From the NCBI RefSeq assembly GCF_923077115.1, contig NZ_CAKLPX010000002.1:310001-374000 (forward strand): 64,000 nt of DNA, read 5' to 3'. Below the pieces are notes generated by a model. That model was not told the origin of the DNA. It saw only the letters and a list, made by a program, of their open reading frames with translations, and searched no databases. Positions 1 to 9,375 of this stretch are shown piece by piece (positions within the stretch are counted from its first letter, which is position 1; every line of letters begins with the position of its first letter). Both the position numbers and the translations under genes were made by a program. The DNA is from Sinobacterium norvegicum (GTDB taxonomy: Bacteria > Pseudomonadota > Gammaproteobacteria > Pseudomonadales > Sinobacteriaceae).

Positions 1-34
1 TTTGGTCGTCAGCGTCGTGCCAAGGCCATGCCTA

Positions 35-673
35 ATGTTACCGAATAGATCGACTAACAGGCCCGTCATCGTTGCGGGTCTAACGCTATTGTTTGTTATT
101 GGAGTATTACAAATGGGACAAGGGGTTTGGATCTACACCAAGGCTGAACTGGCGCAACATTTAATCGCTGGCAGTTGGCAGCAGAGTCTACATAAACAAC
201 CCGCGGGCGGTGGCGTCAAGCAAGGTATTAAACCTTGGCCGTGGGCGGATACTTGGCCAGTGGCAAGATTACAACTTAGCAACTACGGTATAGATATGTT
301 TGTGTTGGCTGGTGGCACAGGTAATACTCTCGCCTTCGGCCCTGGACACCTGACAGCGAGTAGTGATTTTGATCAACAAGGTGCGAAAATTATTGCCGGA
401 CATCGCGATACGCATTTTAATTTTTTGAAGAATATCGTAGTTGGTGATAAGTTGGTGATTACCGATTTAACTGCGCGTAGGGTTGAATATAAAGTAGAGT
501 CGTTAGAAGTGGTCGATAGTCGTCAATCGAGACTGAATGTCCTGCAAGATGTCGACCAGTTAGTATTGGTGACTTGTTTTCCGTTTGACGCTATCGAGCC
601 GACAACGTTAAGGTATAAGGTGATTGCTAAGCCGGTAGTTAATCAGACTTTTTTTGAGGGTAGGAAATTATGA
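35..673 (+). CDS. Class GN sortase (cysteine transpeptidase)
   Basis: A membrane-anchored sortase that would cleave a C-terminal sorting signal on a partner protein. The frame is open to the window edge through a TTG at base 2, but I start it at the ATG at 35, which gives 212 residues beginning MLPNRSTNRP followed at once by one hydrophobic anchor (about residues 10-28). Catalytic residues are in place: His123 in AGHRDTHF, Cys181 in LVTCFPF and Arg193 in TLRYKV. This short single-anchor form matches the proteobacterial class GN sortases, whose usual partner is a VIT/von Willebrand-type target protein encoded just upstream; that gene would lie outside the window. The stop overlaps the next start by four bases (ATGA), so the two genes are probably co-translated. 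Confidence 0.88.
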   Translation: MLPNRSTNRPVIVAGLTLLFVIGVLQMGQGVWIYTKAELAQHLIAGSWQQSLHKQPAGGGVKQGIKPWPWADTWPVARLQLSNYGIDMFVLAGGTGNTLAFGPGHLTASSDFDQQGAKIIAGHRDTHFNFLKNIVVGDKLVITDLTARRVEYKVESLEVVDSRQSRLNVLQDVDQLVLVTCFPFDAIEPTTLRYKVIAKPVVNQTFFEGRKL

Positions 674-1071
674 ACGTCAATACCAGAATGCTCAGCCACA
701 GCCCTCGTGTAAAACTGTTTAAACCTGTTACTCCTATCCAATTAGAAAAAATATTGGCCAATAATTGTGAAGGCTTCGGCTGCAGCTTCGAAGGTGAGCG
801 TTATTTTTACCCCAAACTACACCATAACTATGCTGAGCAAATAGCTCGAAATAGTTATGGCTCTCGTTTTGGTGCGGGCTATGTTGTTGAATTTGAAGTC
901 GATGCCGATTACATCTCTCGCTTCCCGATCCAGTCTATTGGCTACGATGAGCAGCGGGAGTACTGTGTCGACATCAATCGCCTGCCTGAGTTAAATCAGC
1001 ATATCTGCGGTAAAATAGAAATTACTACCTGCAATACGCCGCAGAGCCCTGCCATCACAATGGTCAGCTAA
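670..1071 (+). CDS. Hypothetical protein coupled to the sortase gene
   Basis: A 133-residue protein I do not recognise. The ATG overlaps the sortase stop (ATGA), so translation is probably coupled. There is no signal peptide and no membrane segment. The protein is rich in aromatic and acidic residues (for example GEGRYFYP-like and GYVVEFEVDADY stretches, and an EYCVDINRLPELNQHICG block), suggesting a compact soluble alpha/beta domain. Cysteines occur at several positions but not as a clear metal site. The only functional hint is its place directly behind a sortase; it carries no LPXTG-like C-terminal sorting signal, so it is unlikely to be the sortase substrate. Confidence 0.7.
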   Translation: MNVNTRMLSHSPRVKLFKPVTPIQLEKILANNCEGFGCSFEGERYFYPKLHHNYAEQIARNSYGSRFGAGYVVEFEVDADYISRFPIQSIGYDEQREYCVDINRLPELNQHICGKIEITTCNTPQSPAITMVS

Positions 1072-1142
1072 ACGCGCCGATCCATTGTGCTGTTTCAATC
1101 AATATTTATTCTCTAACGCTTGGAATCAACCTGTTGGCGTAG

Positions 1143-1241
1143 GCCGGTAATAACTGAAGTCACCGGCTGTATTGCTGTCATTATGCCAGGGCAGCCCTCG
1201 TCTCAACAAAGCGGGGCGGCTCGGCCAAGGTGGTAGAGCCG
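1143..1241. terminator. Two hairpins between convergent genes
   Basis: The gap between the rightward hypothetical gene and leftward rapA holds two inverted repeats: GCCGGT/ACCGGC (1143-1148 with 1162-1167) and CGGCTC/GAGCCG (1217-1222 with 1236-1241). Neither has a good T-tract, so a termination role is only suggested by position. Confidence 0.25.
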
Positions 1242-1251
1242 AAACCAGCGC

Positions 1252-4095
1252 TTAGGTGTTGATGACCACACGCATCGCTTGCATTTCGATGGTGGCCATA
1301 TCGATGAGCTCGCAGCCTACATCGAGCTGATGACGGAGGAAGTCGATCTCGCCATTGCGGATACCGCTGTTAAGCTGCTGCAGCGCAACTAGGCGATCGA
1401 TCTCGCTGGTCAGCTGTGCCCGCAGCTGTTGCTTACCCTTGCTCAATAACTCAGGCAGCTGTGCCCTGGCATTTTGGCTGCTGATTTTAATCATGCCTTC
1501 AACGCTTGGCTGCACCTGTTTAATCACCGCATGGGCTGTAGTCTTGGGGATTTTCTTGCACAGTTTGTTGAGGCCGTCGAGGGTGATCACCTGACTGAGC
1601 TCTTTGCCGCTGACATCGACTAACACTCGAATAGGTGTTTGCGGCAGAAAACGCTCCAGTTGCAGTGATTTTGGTGCCACTGTGTTAACGGTAAAAATTG
1701 TCTCTAACAGAATAGTGGCTGGTGGTAAGCCATTAACGCTCATCGTGGCAATGGTGGCATTACCAAACTCAGAGCTGATAATCATGTCCATGACTTCGAC
1801 GACCATTGGGTGCTCCCAGGTCAGGAAGTCAAATTCTTCACGGCTGAGGGCGACATCGCGGTCAAAGGTAATGGTATTACCGTCCTCATTTAAGCCGGGG
1901 AACTGGGCGGTATACATATGTTCGCCGGCGTGGATTACCTGTACCTCTGGGCTGTGATAATCATACTCAACACCATATTGATCGAACACATCCTGCATAT
2001 AATTTTGCAGGGAAAAACTGTCGTCAAACTCGAAAATTTCATCGATGATAGCGGCGGCTTTCTGGTGATTGCAGGAGTTTATTTCGAGTAATCTATCCCG
2101 ACCTTGCTGAAGTTTTTGCTTGGTTTGTTCCGTGGCTGCTCGGGTCTCACTGAGTAACTGTGAGAAGTTTTCACAAGGGCTGTTGAGCTGGGCCTGCAGC
2201 TCTGTCTCGAACTGCTCGAACAGGGCAAAGCCAGCCGAGAAGCTTTGTTGGAACAAATTCAAACCATCGTGATACCAGTTAAATAGGACTTCTTGGGCAC
2301 TGTCTTGTAAGTAGGGCGTATGGATTTGAATCGTATGCTGCTGGCCAATACGGTCGAGACGACCGATACGCTGTTCCAGTAGATCAGGGTTGAGGGGGAG
2401 GTCGAACAGCACCAGGTGTCTGGCAAACTGAAAGTTACGTCCCTCGCTACCAATTTCAGAGCAGACCAGAGTCTGGGCACCACTCTCGGCTTCGGCAAAA
2501 TAGGCTGCGGCGCGATCTCGCTCAATAATCGATAGGCCTTCGAAGAAGGCGGCGCTTCGGATGCCGGCACGTAATTGCAGATGGTGCTCTAGGTCGAGGG
2601 CGGTTTGCGCATGGGCGCATATCACCAAGACTTTCTCTTGTTTGTTCTGTTTGTAGAAATCGATCAGCCACTGTACTCGTGGGTCGAATTCGATCCATTC
2701 ATCGGCGTCGTGCTGGGTTTCGGGGTAGAGCCCGCTTTCCCCCCACTGGCTTTGCTCGGCGATGTACAGGTCTGGGCAGGGCAGTGGATAACTATTGAGT
2801 TGGCGCTCTGGGAAACCTTTGATGGCGGAACGGGTGTTGCGAAACTGAACGCGTCCGGTGCCGTGACGATCGAGTAGTTTGGCGATCAGAAGGTCAACCA
2901 AAGCCTTATCATCGAGTGCTTGGTGGCTGGTTAATAGCTGAGTCAGTTCACCGTCACCAAAGTAGTCGGCAATAGTTGCCTGTTGTTCAGCCTGATGTAT
3001 TGTCTCTGGTTGATCGAGCAGCGGTTGTACTAACTGGTTGAGCTGGAGATAACCCGCCTCCTGCTGTTCAAATTCGGCAAGGTCATGAAACTTGGCGGGG
3101 TCGAGCAGACGTAAGCGAGCAAAATGGCTCTCGATACCGACTTGCTCGGGGGTGGCGGTAAGCAGTAACAGACCGTGACTGACCTCGGCCAGCTGTTCAA
3201 CAGTGGCATAGTCCTCGCCAGCTTGGCCGTCGTGCCAGTGAAGGTGATGTGCCTCATCGACTACCAGCATATCCCAGCCGGCATCGATGGCGTGTTGCTG
3301 TGCGCGGTCGTTGTCGATGAGAAAGTCGAGGCTGCAGAGAATCAACTGCTCGGTCTCGAACGGGTTGTCTTCGCCAGCTTCTAGCAGTGCATTGTAGCGC
3401 TCACCATTAAAAATAGAGAAGCGCAGATTGAAGCGGCGTAGCATTTCTACCAACCACTGATGGACCAGTGTATCTGGAACCGTAATCAATACTCGCGACG
3501 ACAGCCCGGTGTGCAGTTGATGATGGATAATCATACCGGCTTCGATAGTTTTGCCGAGGCCTACCTCGTCGGCCAGTAATACCCTGGGGGCATAGCGGCT
3601 GGCAACTTCGCTGGCAATATAGAGCTGGTGAGGCAGCGAGTTGGTTCGGCTGCCAAGCAAGCCCTGCACCGGCGACTGCTGTAATTTGGCGTTATGCTGT
3701 AGGGTTTCTGCCCGTAGCTTAAAGGCACCCAGTCGATCAAATTGGCCGCTGAAAAGACGCTGTTGCGGTGAGGTAAAGGCGATGAAGCAGCTCAGTTCTA
3801 ACTCGTCAATGGTATGAACCTCGCCGAGGTCATCGACGGCTTGATAGCTGATCAGCCCGCGGTTTTCTTCGACCTCTAAAACGGTGAACTGCTCTTCGTC
3901 GAGGTTGCAAATGGTGTCGTTGATCTTGTAGCAAATCCGGCTGAGTGGTGCGCTGTTGGCGGCGTAGATGCGCTCCTCTCCGGCGGCAGGGAAGCTGACA
4001 ATAAGCTGGCGATTTTCGATTTCTTTGATTAAACCGAGACCAAGCTTGGCTTCAGAATGGCTGATCCAGCGTTGACCAATAACAAATTCCATCAT
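1252..4095 (-). CDS. rapA: RNA polymerase-associated SWI2/SNF2 ATPase RapA
   Basis: RapA binds core RNA polymerase and uses ATP to recycle it after transcription. The protein (947 residues, the usual RapA length) begins MMEFVIGQRWISHSEAKLGLG, matching the family's N-terminal GQRW...S.. E..LGLG signature. The helicase core shows Walker A DEVGLGKT near residue 175, the DEAH box in VVDEAHHLHW, LLLTATP, and the second RecA-like lobe with CSEIGSEGRNFQFARHLVLFDLP and QRIGRLDRIGQ. I chose the ATG at 4095 because AGAGAG lies just upstream; a GTG at 4101 and an ATG at 4092 are alternatives. It stands alone, convergent with the sortase pair. Confidence 0.96.
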   Translation of the reverse strand: MMEFVIGQRWISHSEAKLGLGLIKEIENRQLIVSFPAAGEERIYAANSAPLSRICYKINDTICNLDEEQFTVLEVEENRGLISYQAVDDLGEVHTIDELELSCFIAFTSPQQRLFSGQFDRLGAFKLRAETLQHNAKLQQSPVQGLLGSRTNSLPHQLYIASEVASRYAPRVLLADEVGLGKTIEAGMIIHHQLHTGLSSRVLITVPDTLVHQWLVEMLRRFNLRFSIFNGERYNALLEAGEDNPFETEQLILCSLDFLIDNDRAQQHAIDAGWDMLVVDEAHHLHWHDGQAGEDYATVEQLAEVSHGLLLLTATPEQVGIESHFARLRLLDPAKFHDLAEFEQQEAGYLQLNQLVQPLLDQPETIHQAEQQATIADYFGDGELTQLLTSHQALDDKALVDLLIAKLLDRHGTGRVQFRNTRSAIKGFPERQLNSYPLPCPDLYIAEQSQWGESGLYPETQHDADEWIEFDPRVQWLIDFYKQNKQEKVLVICAHAQTALDLEHHLQLRAGIRSAAFFEGLSIIERDRAAAYFAEAESGAQTLVCSEIGSEGRNFQFARHLVLFDLPLNPDLLEQRIGRLDRIGQQHTIQIHTPYLQDSAQEVLFNWYHDGLNLFQQSFSAGFALFEQFETELQAQLNSPCENFSQLLSETRAATEQTKQKLQQGRDRLLEINSCNHQKAAAIIDEIFEFDDSFSLQNYMQDVFDQYGVEYDYHSPEVQVIHAGEHMYTAQFPGLNEDGNTITFDRDVALSREEFDFLTWEHPMVVEVMDMIISSEFGNATIATMSVNGLPPATILLETIFTVNTVAPKSLQLERFLPQTPIRVLVDVSGKELSQVITLDGLNKLCKKIPKTTAHAVIKQVQPSVEGMIKISSQNARAQLPELLSKGKQQLRAQLTSEIDRLVALQQLNSGIRNGEIDFLRHQLDVGCELIDMATIEMQAMRVVINT

Positions 4096-4346
4096 TAACA
4101 CTCTCTTTGGTAGCGCGGGGCGCTATTACTACAATTCGACCAGTGACTAAAATACCGTCAGCCGGTTTAGCAATGCCAATAATGGCAGTGCGAAGTGGCT
4201 TGTCCAGCACCAGCAGTAAAGACAGATGGGCTGTTGCATGGCGGCGCGATATTTTACATGAATCTAAAGGATAGTGTGGGGTTGGACTGAGGTTTGTGGC
4301 AAATAGCTTAGCAGAATTCGTGATAGAGGCGATGTATTGCGCGGCG

Positions 4347-4577
4347 TTAGCCCGCCGCGCTGATATTATTGGGCTGATTGTTGTTCTTCTGATGCTGCTC
4401 AAACAAGCTGGCTCGCAGTGTTGGTAACTGGCGATAGAGCACTTCTAACAGGTAGCCTTGGCTCTGCTTGTCGTTTTCGAGGTCTTTTATCACGCGGCCA
4501 AGCAACTCGTCGAGGTCGATGGTCATGCCGCCTTCGAAATGAATCACACCGTCGTTAGTAATTGTTGTAGCTTTCAT
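4347..4577 (-). CDS. Small hypothetical protein
   Basis: A 76-residue protein starting MKATTITNDG (ATG at 4577). The frame is open further upstream but that stretch looks non-coding. The body is acidic and helical (IDLDELLGRVIKDLEN...YLLEVLYRQLPTL) with a polar Q/N-rich tail. No known domain is recognised, and there is no signal or membrane segment. It lies upstream of rapA on the same strand, separated by about 250 bases, so it is not obviously in the same transcript. Moderate confidence that it is real, from the protein-like composition. Confidence 0.5.
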   Translation of the reverse strand: MKATTITNDGVIHFEGGMTIDLDELLGRVIKDLENDKQSQGYLLEVLYRQLPTLRASLFEQHQKNNNQPNNISAAG

Positions 4578-4781
4578 AGTTATTATCTGCTGAGTCGATA
4601 TCACACAGTGATTATAGACAGAGTCAAACCAAGGGTTACACCTAGTTTTAGGGGGGGGTGCCGTTAATGTGATACCCCTCACAAAAAAGTGGCTGCCGTT
4701 GTCTCAATTTGGCAATAAGCTGATGAAAAACCGAACTTTAAGAGATAAAAACCGCATTGTTTAGAACGACTGTTCTTGAAT

Positions 4782-5381
4782 TTATTGGCTGTCAGGCAGA
4801 GCCTGGCGCAGTAAATCTGGCAGAATGTTTTCGGTGACTTTGTGGTCGTCGTTATAGTCGCCAACATAAAGGCCAAAGCGATTACTTTTTAAGTCGCGAT
4901 AGTAGTCGCGTACGTAGGGCTCGACAACGCCAAAGGCCAAGTCTTGCCAAGGGACTTCGTCCTCGCTGAACAGCGCTACTTCCTGTGATTCGGCACCGGC
5001 GCAAAACTCGGGGCTGGCCATTTCTGCCCGAAAAGCGACATAGACTTCACTGGTGTATGTGATCGAACCGATGGCATACAGGGTGAGCTTGTCAGGGGCA
5101 ATATCGACACCGGTCTCTTCGCGCAGCTCGCGCACAGCGGCTTCGGCAAGGCTTTCACCGCACTCCATAAAGCCAGCAGGCATGCCCCAGTAGCCTCGAC
5201 GAGGCTCGCAGTCTCGGCGCATCCAGAGCAGTTTGTCGCCATGGTTCATCATGACCGAAACCAGCACATTGGGGTTTTGATAAGCCACATAGCCACAGTC
5301 GGGGCAGAGTTGGCGCTCGACATCATCCCCTTCGGGGATGGCGCGAATAAGTTCACTGGCGCACTGACAGCAGTATTTCAC
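4782..5381 (-). CDS. Nudix hydrolase with N-terminal zinc ribbon
   Basis: A 199-residue hydrolase of nucleoside-diphosphate-linked compounds. Residues 1-35 form a zinc ribbon (CCQC and CPDC pairs), followed by the Nudix fold. The Nudix box reads G-F-M-E-C-G-E-S then REL-REETGV, matching GX5EX7REUXEEXGU with all acidic metal ligands. The layout resembles the NADH pyrophosphatase (NudC) branch and related zinc-ribbon Nudix enzymes, but the protein is shorter than NudC and lacks its N-terminal domain, so the substrate is not assigned. The start follows the metal-ribbon MKYCCQC, which is the natural N-terminus of this family. A small gene lies about 50 bases upstream in the same direction and may be co-transcribed. 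Confidence 0.88.
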   Translation of the reverse strand: MKYCCQCASELIRAIPEGDDVERQLCPDCGYVAYQNPNVLVSVMMNHGDKLLWMRRDCEPRRGYWGMPAGFMECGESLAEAAVRELREETGVDIAPDKLTLYAIGSITYTSEVYVAFRAEMASPEFCAGAESQEVALFSEDEVPWQDLAFGVVEPYVRDYYRDLKSNRFGLYVGDYNDDHKVTENILPDLLRQALPDSQ

Positions 5382-5428
5382 AGAGTTCAGCCTTGTCGCG
5401 GGTTAATCTAAAAGAAAGAGTGCTGGGC

Positions 5429-5638
5429 TTACCAGAAGAAACTGCTGACACCGCCTTCGGCAATGGCGGCACGTCCTTCTTCGAGAGCTGCCTCTTTGCT
5501 ATCGAAGCTGTCTTCGTAATTGGTAATATTCCCTTTGTCGCTGACGATCTCCAGCGTCCAGCCTTGGTCATTCTGTTCAACGTTCAGCGTGACTTGCTGG
5601 CTGCCTTCGGTAATGGTTTCGGCGTGGATAGTGCTCAT
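5429..5638 (-). CDS. Small conserved-looking hypothetical protein
   Basis: A 69-residue protein starting MSTIHAETIT at the ATG at 5638, preceded by AAGAGC at a sensible distance. It has an alternating beta pattern (QVTLNVEQNDQGWTLEIVSD), then an acidic helix (DSKEAALEEGRAAIAEG) and ends SSFFW. No known domain can be named. It precedes the Nudix gene on the same strand with a gap of about 50 bases. Confidence 0.6.
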   Translation of the reverse strand: MSTIHAETITEGSQQVTLNVEQNDQGWTLEIVSDKGNITNYEDSFDSKEAALEEGRAAIAEGGVSSFFW

Positions 5639-5977
5639 GAGTAAATCGCTCTTGTGTATCGAATGGGACAATCAAGGGTTGCAGGCTATGACGTAGTATA
5701 GCGTGTAGGGGGGATATTCTACGTGCCTCGAAAGTAAATACCTACTAAAAGCTGACCCCAGTTGGGTTATTTATTGTTAAATAATACCGACTAAGTCACT
5801 GCCGGGGGACACTCTTTGTTGCAATATCAAAGGGGTGCTGGGCGATGTCGAAAATCTTTACTGGATAGATTGTGGCCTCGGTCAGTATTCCCTTGGATTC
5901 GGTCTGTTAAGGCCTTATAGTGGATTGTCGATAACGGGATATTAATAAGGGTTATCGGTATAAAAAGCAGCCGGCTG
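5639..5977. other. Intergenic region, divergent promoters expected
   Basis: About 340 bases without a convincing gene, between a leftward small gene and the rightward EAL gene. It must hold both promoters. The only structure I can point to is the inverted repeat listed separately at 5929-5957. Confidence 0.5.
5929..5957. promoter_or_regulatory. Inverted repeat upstream of the EAL gene
   Basis: CGATAAC and GTTATCG form perfect 7-base arms separated by 15 bases (5929-5935 with 5951-5957), ending 20 bases before the GTG start of the EAL gene. This fits an operator for an unidentified dimeric regulator. Confidence 0.35.
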
Positions 5978-7312
5978 GTGTGTAGTGCTTGTAACCTGGG
6001 CCGAGCATTAAATAGTTTTACCGACTTGAGTAGATTAAACGCCGTAATGAATCACCACGAAGAGCTTATAAAGCAGCGGTTGATTCAAGGAAGAGAAACA
6101 ATATCTGCAACGGAAAGCAGTGAATCAGCGATACAATTTGATGGGCTGCGCTACTTTTCTCGGTTGAGGGATTTAACGGTATCCAGTCGATACCAGCCTA
6201 TAGTGAGTATTCCTCATCGTCGTGTCGTTGGTTATGAGGCGCTACTCAGTGCGCATATCATGAGCGAATTAGTCTCGCCGGTAACCGCTTTTAATTACAT
6301 TGCCTCGATTGATCATAGCTTGTTGAGTGTCGATCGACTAAGTCGTTACATCCACTTGTTAAATTATCCTTTCAAGACAGCCGATGAGTGGCTGTTCCTC
6401 AATATTGGTAACGAATCGATCAATAACTTTAAAGAGTCGAACAATGTTATCGATGACGTGATCAACACTGATATTGTGCCAGCTGATAATCTGGTGTTTG
6501 AAATTCTTGAAGATCAAAACCAGGACATGGGCTGTCTGCAGGAGTTTGTTCAGACCTGTAAGCGTAAGAATATTTTAGTTGCCGTCGATGATTTTGGTGC
6601 AGGCCATTCTAACTTTGATCGTATCTGGTCGTTGGCACCGGATATCGTCAAGTTGGACAGCAGTAATATCTGGTCGGCGCAAAAAGATCCAAAGGTAAGG
6701 CGGTTGCTGCCGCGTATGATTTCACTGCTGCGAGAGGCGGGCGCCGTGGTGCTGATCGAGGGGGTTGAGACCTATGAACAGGCTCAGATTGCCCTCGATA
6801 CCGAGGCCGACTTGCTACAGGGCTTTTATTTTGCCAAACCCCAAATCGATATATCGACGGTGGATCAACAGGGCAGTATTGGCGAGTTGATTGCAGCCGC
6901 CGATAATGGGGTGTTAAGTACGTCTCAGGCCGATACGGATAAACAATTGAGTCATCAGTTTGCCAGGGCTGCGGCTCAGGTGATCGGGGGGCAAACGCTG
7001 CCTCAGGCCTTTGCCGGTTTGGTTGATGAACAGTATTATCGGGCCTATGTGTTGAATCAGGAGGGGAAGCAGGTTGACAGTTACACCTTGCTCGATGATC
7101 AGCGTATCCGTTTCAAATCGATGCGCCGCTGCGAGGGCGTCAATTGGCTGAAACGACCATACTTTGCCAATGCGATGGATAGCCCCGGCCATATTCAAAT
7201 ATGCAGCCCCTATATGTCCTTGCCCGAGGGGCGGTTAACCAAGACGGTATCGATGGCGATTCATCTTCGAGGGCAGCGCTTTGTTCTTTGCTTGGATGTC
7301 GCCGACCAATAA
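5978..7312 (+). CDS. EAL-domain cyclic-di-GMP phosphodiesterase with C-terminal sensor-like domain
   Basis: Predicted to hydrolyse cyclic di-GMP to pGpG. The EAL domain (about residues 65-300) keeps the usual catalytic and metal residues: EAL in GYEALLS, Asn in FLNIGNE, Glu in FEILED, the DD pair in VAVDDFGAG, Lys in IVKLD, Glu in LIEGVE and Gln in LLQGFYFAKP, so it should be active. Residues 320-444 form a second domain ending in RRPYF-like, SPYMSLPEG and VLCLDVADQ blocks, resembling the PDC/Cache-like domains that follow EAL in other phosphodiesterases. No membrane segment is visible, so sensing would be cytoplasmic. The start is uncertain: GTG at 5978 is used, and ATG at 6047 is the alternative. 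It ends four bases from the convergent SLC13 gene. Confidence 0.85.
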   Translation: MCSACNLGRALNSFTDLSRLNAVMNHHEELIKQRLIQGRETISATESSESAIQFDGLRYFSRLRDLTVSSRYQPIVSIPHRRVVGYEALLSAHIMSELVSPVTAFNYIASIDHSLLSVDRLSRYIHLLNYPFKTADEWLFLNIGNESINNFKESNNVIDDVINTDIVPADNLVFEILEDQNQDMGCLQEFVQTCKRKNILVAVDDFGAGHSNFDRIWSLAPDIVKLDSSNIWSAQKDPKVRRLLPRMISLLREAGAVVLIEGVETYEQAQIALDTEADLLQGFYFAKPQIDISTVDQQGSIGELIAAADNGVLSTSQADTDKQLSHQFARAAAQVIGGQTLPQAFAGLVDEQYYRAYVLNQEGKQVDSYTLLDDQRIRFKSMRRCEGVNWLKRPYFANAMDSPGHIQICSPYMSLPEGRLTKTVSMAIHLRGQRFVLCLDVADQ

Positions 7313-7316
7313 CGCC

Positions 7317-9125
7317 CTAATACAGCCAGTTAATCATGATGATGGCGGTGCTGATGTATATCAGCGACAAACCGGCCCCGACTTTGATAAACACCTTCGA
7401 TGCGTATCCCCCCGGCCCTTGAATAATGGCCGACACCTGATTGGTGGGCAGCAAGAAAGCATTCGATACGCAAACACCGACCAATAAAATCAGTGGCCGA
7501 GGATCAAAGCCGGCATCCATTGCCAGGCTGGTGATCAGCGGTATCAGAACGATACAGGCGCCAATATTGGAGATAATAAGGCTTAGGGCCGTCGCCAGTA
7601 AGGCGCAGAGTATTTGCAACACGATCAGGCTGGTCTCGCCACCCAGTAAGACCAGCACATGCTCTGCCAGCCAACGAGATGTCCCCGAGTTGGCCATTGC
7701 CGTTCCCAGGGGGATTAAGCCCGCTAGCAGCATGACTGTTTTCCAGCTGACCGCCTGATAGGCTTCATCCATGGTTAATACGCCACCGAATAGAATAATG
7801 CAGGCACCGGCGAGCAGTGAGATCGACAGTGGCAGCGGGCTAAAAATGGTGAGTAATAAGGCAATGGCAAAGCCGGCGCTCGCCAGCAACAGTTTGTCTG
7901 GCGAGCTGGGGTTAGGGGCCTTGTGCTGGTCTACAAGGGTGAAGTCTTTGTTGTTGGCGATTTCGCTGAGGTCGTTCCAGCTGATATAACTGAGCAGGCT
8001 GTCACCGGCCTGTAGTTCGACATCTCTGAGATGAAGTTGTTGGCTGTTGTTTTCTCTGTAGATCGCCAATGGCGTGATGCCGTAGCTGCGTCGGATGCGA
8101 ATATCACGAATCTTCTGTTGGCACAGAGCGGAACCCGGTGGAATAATGATTTCAGTCACACCGGCATTGCCGGTGGAGGCGGCATCGATTAATTGGTTGC
8201 AGGTGTGGTTTTCGCTAACATCCGCCAGTGCGGCCAGAGCCTCCAGTGGGGCTTTTTGAGCAATAATGCCAATGTCGCTGTTGCCGGGGATGACAATGCC
8301 ACGATGCGGAGACAGCTGTAGCTGTTGATGGCCAACTGCGACGATGTTGAGGTTATATTGCGATTCAATATCGCCGGCCTTCATTCCCGCTAATACGGCG
8401 TCTTGGCCAATGTGAAAGAAGTGAACCTGACAGTTGATGCCATACAGTTGCTCATAGTGTTGGCGTTGCTCCAACTGTTGTGGGTTCTCGGCTTTGGGCA
8501 AGTAGAAGTGGCCCCAAAAATGAAAATACAGGCAGCCGCTGAGTAGAATCGCGATGCCGATGGGGGTGACTTCAAACAATTCGAAGGGCGATACCCCCGC
8601 CGGTAATAAATCATTGAGTACAATTAATGGGCCGTTACCAAGCATGGTAATGCAGCCGCCAAGAATGACGGCAAAGCCCATCGGCATCATCAGAAATCCC
8701 GTATTAATATTGGTGCGCAGGGCGACATAGCGAACAACCGGAATAAACAGTGCGCAGGCACCGATATTTTGCATAAAGCCAGACAGTGTTCCGACGGTAA
8801 GCATTAATATATTGCGCAGTCGCGAGGCTTTGGCGGCGCTCGATTTTATCAGCCAGCTGGCGATAATTCGGCTGCCACCAGCGCGTTCAATGCCGGCGGA
8901 AATAATCATCACTGCAATAATTGACACCACGGCATTACTGGAAAAGCCTGCCAGCAATTGTTGATGACTGATAAAAGGGGTAATGAAGGGGAGTGATTGA
9001 CTTAGGGCAATGACGACCAGTGTGGCTATTGCCACCAAATCGATACGATAACGATTGCTTGTCAGTAGGGCTAATACCAGGGCGAGGATGAAAAGTGTCG
9101 TCGTTATCTCGGCAGAAATAGGCAT
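7317..9125 (-). CDS. SLC13-family permease with internal TrkA-C domains
   Basis: A 602-residue inner-membrane transporter of the divalent anion:sodium symporter type. Hydrophobic helices fill residues 1-200 and 400-602. Between them lies a soluble region (about 205-390) with two TrkA-C/RCK-like repeats (GMKAGDIESQYNLNIVAVG and IRDIRIRRSYGITPLAIYR). Family landmarks include MQNIGACALFIPVV in the first half and ISNIGACIVLIPL and the VSNAFLLPTNQ loop in the second, the symmetric NxGA-type motifs of this superfamily. Members move sulfate, dicarboxylates or citrate; the substrate cannot be read from sequence. It stands alone. Confidence 0.88.
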   Translation of the reverse strand: MPISAEITTTLFILALVLALLTSNRYRIDLVAIATLVVIALSQSLPFITPFISHQQLLAGFSSNAVVSIIAVMIISAGIERAGGSRIIASWLIKSSAAKASRLRNILMLTVGTLSGFMQNIGACALFIPVVRYVALRTNINTGFLMMPMGFAVILGGCITMLGNGPLIVLNDLLPAGVSPFELFEVTPIGIAILLSGCLYFHFWGHFYLPKAENPQQLEQRQHYEQLYGINCQVHFFHIGQDAVLAGMKAGDIESQYNLNIVAVGHQQLQLSPHRGIVIPGNSDIGIIAQKAPLEALAALADVSENHTCNQLIDAASTGNAGVTEIIIPPGSALCQQKIRDIRIRRSYGITPLAIYRENNSQQLHLRDVELQAGDSLLSYISWNDLSEIANNKDFTLVDQHKAPNPSSPDKLLLASAGFAIALLLTIFSPLPLSISLLAGACIILFGGVLTMDEAYQAVSWKTVMLLAGLIPLGTAMANSGTSRWLAEHVLVLLGGETSLIVLQILCALLATALSLIISNIGACIVLIPLITSLAMDAGFDPRPLILLVGVCVSNAFLLPTNQVSAIIQGPGGYASKVFIKVGAGLSLIYISTAIIMINWLY

Positions 9126-9375
9126 TAGTATTTTGCTATCAAGTAGTTAGTAAGATGGTTGCAGTATAGTTGACCGTAGGCAGTGGTGGTAGTGTTAGGC
9201 GCGCAGTTGGTTGTTAATTAACGGTGATAGCTTTTGACTGCTAGCATTGAATCTATGTTATTATCATGCCGCCAAAATCTTAGGTATTCTTCTTAGTACA
9301 TGCCGTCAACTACGGTGTTGTATTGAGGCCTTATTTAGCTGCGTTTCGCAGCACTGTTGTGTGATTATCGAACCA

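Noticed and set aside
4600-4690. G-run (eight G) with a facing C-rich stretch as a terminator or phase-variable tract
   Set aside because: Pairing is imperfect, no T-tract follows, and the run lies outside any convincing gene.
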